From NCBI GenBank assembly GCA_902478455.1, contig CABSLJ010000074.1, positions 1-11,446 of the forward strand: a stretch of 11,446 bases of DNA. Direction: 5' to 3'. The position numbers and the translations under genes were made by a program. Within the stretch, counting starts at the first letter, position 1; every line of letters starts with the position of its first letter. Below are positions 8,399 through 11,446 of the stretch, one piece after another. Under the pieces are notes generated by a model. The model worked only from the letters and a program-made list of their open reading frames with translations, was not told the DNA's origin and searched no databases. The stretch comes from an uncultured Oscillospiraceae bacterium. GTDB lineage: Bacteria > Bacillota > Clostridia > Oscillospirales > Acutalibacteraceae.

Positions 8399-8411
8399 AA
8401 CCCGCCTTCTC

Positions 8412-8440
8412 TTTATACTACATAACGAGGCCGCCGTCAA
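8412..8440 (-). promoter_or_regulatory. Near-consensus sigma-A promoter for acpP
   Basis: On the minus strand TTGACG (8440-8435), a 17-nt spacer and TATAAA (8417-8412): five of six matches in each box with ideal spacing. The -35 box falls in codons for the conserved fabG ending IDGG, and the -10 box lies just past the fabG stop. Transcription would start near 8405, leaving a leader of about 23 nt with the ribosome binding site. Internal promoters feeding acpP are known from the E. coli fab cluster. Confidence 0.6.
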
Positions 8441-9167
8441 TATGTATTACCTGCCCGGTTATGTATACAGACAAATCGCTGACCAAGTACAATACGGTCT
8501 TTGCGATATCCTCGGCGTCCCCGAAGCGTCCAAGCGGAATGCTCTTAAAGTAGCTTTCCTTGACCTCGTCGGGAAGCACATCCGTCATTTTGGACTGGAT
8601 AAAGCCCGGTGCGACGGCGTTGACCCGGATATTCCGCGATGCGTATTCCTTTGCCACAGATTTGGTAAGGCCAATGAGCCCTGCCTTGGACGATGCATAG
8701 TTGACCTGCCCCGCATTGCCCATCACGCCGACGACGCTCGCCATGTTGACGATCGCGCCGCTCTTTTGCTTCGACATCGGACGGATCACGGCTTTTGTCA
8801 CGTTAAACGCGCCCTTTAAGTTGATATCGAGCACGTCGTCCCAGTCCGCTTCGCTCATGCGCATAAGCAGTCCGTCGCGCGTGATTCCGGCGTTGTTTAC
8901 AAGTATATCAATACTTTTGAATTTGTCAAGGGTTTCCCTTGCCATTTTCTCGGCGTCGGAAAAGCTCCGCACGTCGCCCAGGCAGGTAAGCGTCCCTACG
9001 CCCAATTCCTCAAATTCCTTCTGGGCGTCCAGCGCGTCCTGCGAGCCCGGAATATCGTTAATGACGATGTTCGCGCCGCACTGCGCCAGCATACGCGCCA
9101 CCGCGCGCCCAATGCCGCGGCCCGCTCCGGTCACAATGGCAGTCTTGCCCTTCAAACTGATTTCCAT
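8418..9167 (-). CDS. fabG: 3-oxoacyl-ACP reductase (FabG)
   Basis: FabG reduces 3-ketoacyl-ACP to 3-hydroxyacyl-ACP with NADPH. It is a classic 249-residue short-chain dehydrogenase/reductase: cofactor motif TGAGRGIG (13-20), NNAG (91-94), and the catalytic tetrad Asn116, Ser144, Tyr157 and Lys161 (YASSK), ending in the typical IHIDGGLVM. The ATG at 9167 is 4 nt after the fabD stop, with GGGAG about 10 nt upstream, so the two genes are probably coupled. An AT-rich island at codons about 80-91 uses codons unlike the rest of the gene (ATA, AGT, GTA) and holds a consensus-like promoter. Confidence 0.98.
   Translation of the reverse strand: MEISLKGKTAIVTGAGRGIGRAVARMLAQCGANIVINDIPGSQDALDAQKEFEELGVGTLTCLGDVRSFSDAEKMARETLDKFKSIDILVNNAGITRDGLLMRMSEADWDDVLDINLKGAFNVTKAVIRPMSKQKSGAIVNMASVVGVMGNAGQVNYASSKAGLIGLTKSVAKEYASRNIRVNAVAPGFIQSKMTDVLPDEVKESYFKSIPLGRFGDAEDIAKTVLYLVSDLSVYITGQVIHIDGGLVM
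8902..8929 (-). promoter_or_regulatory. Consensus-like promoter inside fabG
   Basis: On the minus strand a perfect TTGACA (8929-8924), a 16-nt spacer and TATACT (8907-8902), five of six. It lies in an AT-rich island of an otherwise GC-rich gene and points towards acpP. Transcription would begin near 8894 and reach acpP after about 510 nt. It could add to the acpP-proximal promoter; chance from the coded residues LDKFKSIDIL is possible. Confidence 0.5.
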
Positions 9168-9171
9168 ACCT

Positions 9172-10107
9172 TCACACTCCCAATTTTTCTAAAGTCTGCT
9201 TCAAGCTCTCCACATCGCTCACATGGCAGCTTGCCTGCTCCTTATCGATCCGCTTCATGAAGCCGGACAGGGCTGTCCCCGGGCCGACCTCCACAAAGGT
9301 GTCTGCGCCGGACGCGATCATCCGTCGCACGCCGTCCTCCCAGCGCACGCTGGAGGATACCTGCCGCGCCAGCAGCGGCCGGATTTCCGCCGCAGACGGC
9401 ACAAAATCCGCCGTCACGTTGGTGACTACCGGTATTTTCATGTCGGAGAACGTTACCGTCTCCAAATCCGCCGCGAGCTTTTCACCCGCGCCCCGGAGCA
9501 GGCTGCAGTGGAACGGGCCGCTCACGACCAGCTCAACCGCGCGTTTGGCTCCCGCCGCCTTTGCCAGCTCACAGGCCTTCCCAACCGCGTCGTGCTCGCC
9601 GGAAATGGACACCTGGCCGGGACAGTTGAAGTTCGCCGCCTCGCACACGCCGAACTCCGACGCTTCCCGGCAGAGCGCTTCGACCTGTTCATTGGAAAGG
9701 CCAATAATCGCCGCCATCGCGCCGCGCGGCGCCGGGCAGGCTTCCTCCATGTAGCGGCCGCGGCGGCGCACCAGCCGAACCGCATCCGCAAAGGACACCG
9801 ATCCCGCGCACACGTGCGCCGAATATTCGCCCAGACTCAGCCCGGCGCACAGATCTGCCTGCACGCCTGCTTCCTCCAACACGCGCAGCGCCGCAATGCT
9901 CATCGTCAGGATCGCCGGCTGTGTGTTCTCGGTAATTTTGAGCGTCGCTTCGTCGCTTTCCCAGACGAGTTTTTTCATATCGATCCCGAGCGCGTCGCTC
10001 GCTTCTTCAAATACCTGCATCGCGCAGGGGAACTGCTCTGCCAGGTCGCGCCCCATGCCGACCTGCTGCGCGCCCTGCCCTGCGAACAAAAATGCTGTTT
10101 TTCCCAT
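9172..10107 (-). CDS. fabD: Malonyl-CoA:ACP transacylase (FabD)
   Basis: FabD moves malonyl from CoA to ACP, supplying the extender unit for FabH and FabF. The 311-residue product is of normal length. It shows the oxyanion motif FAGQGAQ (8-14), nucleophile Ser91 in GLSLGEYSAH, the substrate-carboxylate arginine Arg116 in RRRGRYMEE, catalytic His200 in GPFHCSLL and the C-terminal VEVGPGTALSGFMKRI motif. The ATG at 10107 is preceded by an AGGAGG site about 6 nt upstream. It lies 14 nt after fabK and 4 nt before fabG, so all three are probably on one transcript. Confidence 0.98.
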   Translation of the reverse strand: MGKTAFLFAGQGAQQVGMGRDLAEQFPCAMQVFEEASDALGIDMKKLVWESDEATLKITENTQPAILTMSIAALRVLEEAGVQADLCAGLSLGEYSAHVCAGSVSFADAVRLVRRRGRYMEEACPAPRGAMAAIIGLSNEQVEALCREASEFGVCEAANFNCPGQVSISGEHDAVGKACELAKAAGAKRAVELVVSGPFHCSLLRGAGEKLAADLETVTFSDMKIPVVTNVTADFVPSAAEIRPLLARQVSSSVRWEDGVRRMIASGADTFVEVGPGTALSGFMKRIDKEQASCHVSDVESLKQTLEKLGV

Positions 10108-10121
10108 TTTTCCCTCCTCGG

Positions 10122-11063
10122 TTACTCAAACGCCTTCAGGGAGTCCACAACCTTGCCGTAGTCCCCCACCAGCTCGTCGATGATTTCCTGGCAGCTCTGG
10201 ATTTTCGTCACCATGGCGGCGCTCTGCCCCGCCATCAGCGAGCCGTTCTCCGCGTCGCCGTCTACAACTGCGCGACGCAGTCCGCCGATCCCGAGCTTTT
10301 CAAATTCCTCCCGCGAGATTCCCTCCGCTTCCGCGTCGAGCATCCGCTTGGCCAGTTTATTCTTGAGGCAGCGCACCGGATGCCCGGTCGAACGCCCCGT
10401 CACAATCGCGTCGCGGTCCTTGGCATGAACCACGGCCAATTTATAATTCTCGTGCGCTTCGCATTCGTCTGCGCAGATGAAGCGCGTGCCGACCTGCACG
10501 CCCTGCGCGCCCAACGCGAACGCCGCGGCGATTCCTCTGGAATCGGCAATGCCGCCCGCGGCGACCACCGGCACGGACACCGCGTCCGCAACCTGCGGCA
10601 CCAAAACCATCGTCGACAGCTCGCCGATGTGCCCGCCGGCCTCTCCGCCCTCGGCTACGATGGCATCAACGCCGTTTTTCTCCGCCTTTTTGGCAATGGC
10701 GACGCTCGGCACCACATGGATGACTTTTACGCCCGCCGCTTTTAGTTTATCAATGTAGGACTTCGGTGCGCTTCCAGCGCCGAAAATAAGGGCGGCGACC
10801 TTTTCCTCGCACACCAAATCCACGATTTCCTCCACATACGGCGACAGCAGCATGACGTTCACGCCGAACGGCTGATCGGTAAGCTGCTTTGCCCGCGTGA
10901 TCTGTTCGCGCACCGCGTCCGCCGGCGCATTCCCCGCCGCAATGATGCCAAGGCCGCCCGCGTTGGACACGCCCGCCGCAAGCTTTGCCGTCGAAACCCA
11001 GGCCATTCCGCCCTGGATAATGGGATACTGAATCCCCAATAATTCACACAATTTCGATTTCAT
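10122..11063 (-). CDS. fabK: Enoyl-ACP reductase II, FMN-dependent (FabK)
   Basis: FabK carries out the last reduction of each elongation cycle, enoyl-ACP to acyl-ACP, using FMN and NAD(P)H. The 313-residue TIM-barrel protein of the nitronate monooxygenase-like family has PIIQGGMAWVS (14-24), VNVMLLSP (68-75), the AEGGEAGGHIG motif with His145 at the place of the active-site histidine of pneumococcal FabK, AAGGIADSRG (168-177) and the FMN phosphate motif GVQVGTRF (188-195). It is unrelated to FabI, and FabK enzymes are known for insensitivity to triclosan. Its place between fabH and fabD favours FabK over a nitronate monooxygenase. The start at 11063 has AAGGGA 6 nt upstream. Confidence 0.95.
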   Translation of the reverse strand: MKSKLCELLGIQYPIIQGGMAWVSTAKLAAGVSNAGGLGIIAAGNAPADAVREQITRAKQLTDQPFGVNVMLLSPYVEEIVDLVCEEKVAALIFGAGSAPKSYIDKLKAAGVKVIHVVPSVAIAKKAEKNGVDAIVAEGGEAGGHIGELSTMVLVPQVADAVSVPVVAAGGIADSRGIAAAFALGAQGVQVGTRFICADECEAHENYKLAVVHAKDRDAIVTGRSTGHPVRCLKNKLAKRMLDAEAEGISREEFEKLGIGGLRRAVVDGDAENGSLMAGQSAAMVTKIQSCQEIIDELVGDYGKVVDSLKAFE

Positions 11064-11157
11064 CCAAAATCCCTTCCCTCTCTTGTACTAAAAGCCCTAG
11101 CCGAACCCCATTTGCTTTCTGGAACCGGCCTGCTTTGGAATCAGCGCCGATTGGCTC

Positions 11158-11432
11158 TTACCATTTCAGGATGGTACAGCCCCAGGTAAGCCCGCCGCCG
11201 AAGGCCACCAGCACGACGGTGTCGCCCCGCTTCATGCGGCCCTGCTCCGCCGCTTCGCTCAGCGCGACCGCGATGGAAGCCGACGACATGTTCCCGTACT
11301 GCGGCAGGTTGACAAACACCTTATCCGGATGAATTTTAATTCGCTTGACTGCTCCGTCGATGATGCGCGTATTCGCCTGGTGGGGAATCAGCAGGTCAAT
11401 GTCGTCTACCGTCAGCCCCGCAGCTGTCAGTG
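11158..11432 (-). CDS. fabH: 3-oxoacyl-ACP synthase III (FabH), C-terminal 90 residues
   Basis: FabH starts fatty acid synthesis by condensing acyl-CoA with malonyl-ACP. Only the last 90 codons are present, the rest being cut off at the right end. The catalytic His is in LLIPHQANTRII, the catalytic Asn in YGNMSSASIA, and the ending GGGLTWGCTILKW is the standard FabH C-terminus. The stop TAA is at 11160-11158. The frame cannot continue into the final 14 bases, which are adapter-like and bring an in-frame TAA at 11442-11440. A 94-bp gap with no clear terminator separates it from fabK, so the two are probably cotranscribed. Confidence 0.95.
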
Positions 11433-11446
11433 CTGTCTCTTATACA
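11433..11446. other. Tn5/Nextera mosaic-end adapter remnant at the contig end
   Basis: The last 14 bases read CTGTCTCTTATACA on the plus strand, identical to the start of the reverse complement of the Tn5 transposase mosaic end used in Nextera-type libraries. It lies exactly at the end of the sequence and interrupts the conserved fabH frame with a stop codon. It is best read as untrimmed adapter, not genomic DNA. Confidence 0.9.

Noticed and set aside
11085..11093. TTTTAGTAC resembling half of a FapR operator upstream of fabK
   Set aside because: Only one half-site is present and the second arm of the palindrome is missing; it also lies between two cotranscribed genes rather than at a promoter.

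Overview
The window is a stretch of bacterial chromosome with every recognisable gene on the minus strand. It carries the fatty-acid synthesis / RNase III / SMC / FtsY cluster of Firmicutes. Read in transcription order (right to left): fabH (3' end only), fabK, fabD, fabG, acpP, fabF, rnc, an Elp3-like radical SAM gene, smc, ftsY, and the first 20 codons of an unidentified gene at the left edge. The order fabD-fabG-acpP-rnc-smc-ftsY is also known from Bacillus subtilis. The extra fabH, fabK and fabF, the FMN-dependent enoyl reductase FabK, the radical SAM gene between rnc and smc, a moderately high GC content (judged by eye) and strong AGGAGG-type ribosome binding sites suggest a Clostridia member, perhaps an Oscillospirales-like gut bacterium. 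The genus cannot be told from this sequence.

Right part (11446-6694): the elongation machinery of type II fatty acid synthesis. FabD charges ACP with malonate, FabH starts chains, FabF elongates, FabG reduces the 3-keto group and FabK reduces the enoyl group. The dehydratase (FabZ) and acetyl-CoA carboxylase genes are not in the window. fabK, fabD and fabG are tightly packed. acpP stands apart: two good sigma-A-like promoters lie inside fabG, one ending just before acpP, and a GC-rich hairpin follows acpP. It therefore looks like its own highly expressed unit inside the operon. A 225-bp gene-free, AT-richer gap separates acpP from fabF, and a second hairpin terminator follows fabF.

Left part (6504-1): rnc and the radical SAM gene are one nucleotide apart. 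smc uses a TTG start with a strong ribosome binding site and has a promoter candidate in the end of the radical SAM gene. ftsY follows, then a 135-bp region with a possible 49-codon ORF, and then the start of the next gene. Several annotated starts were shortened from the longest open frame (rnc, radical SAM, fabF, acpP) because ribosome binding sites and family alignment favour internal starts.

The last 14 bases (11433-11446) match the Tn5/Nextera transposase mosaic-end adapter. They put an in-frame stop into fabH, so they are almost certainly library adapter left at a contig end. No novel defence, mobile or CRISPR system was found; this is largely conserved housekeeping DNA whose interest lies in its regulation and in the artefact.
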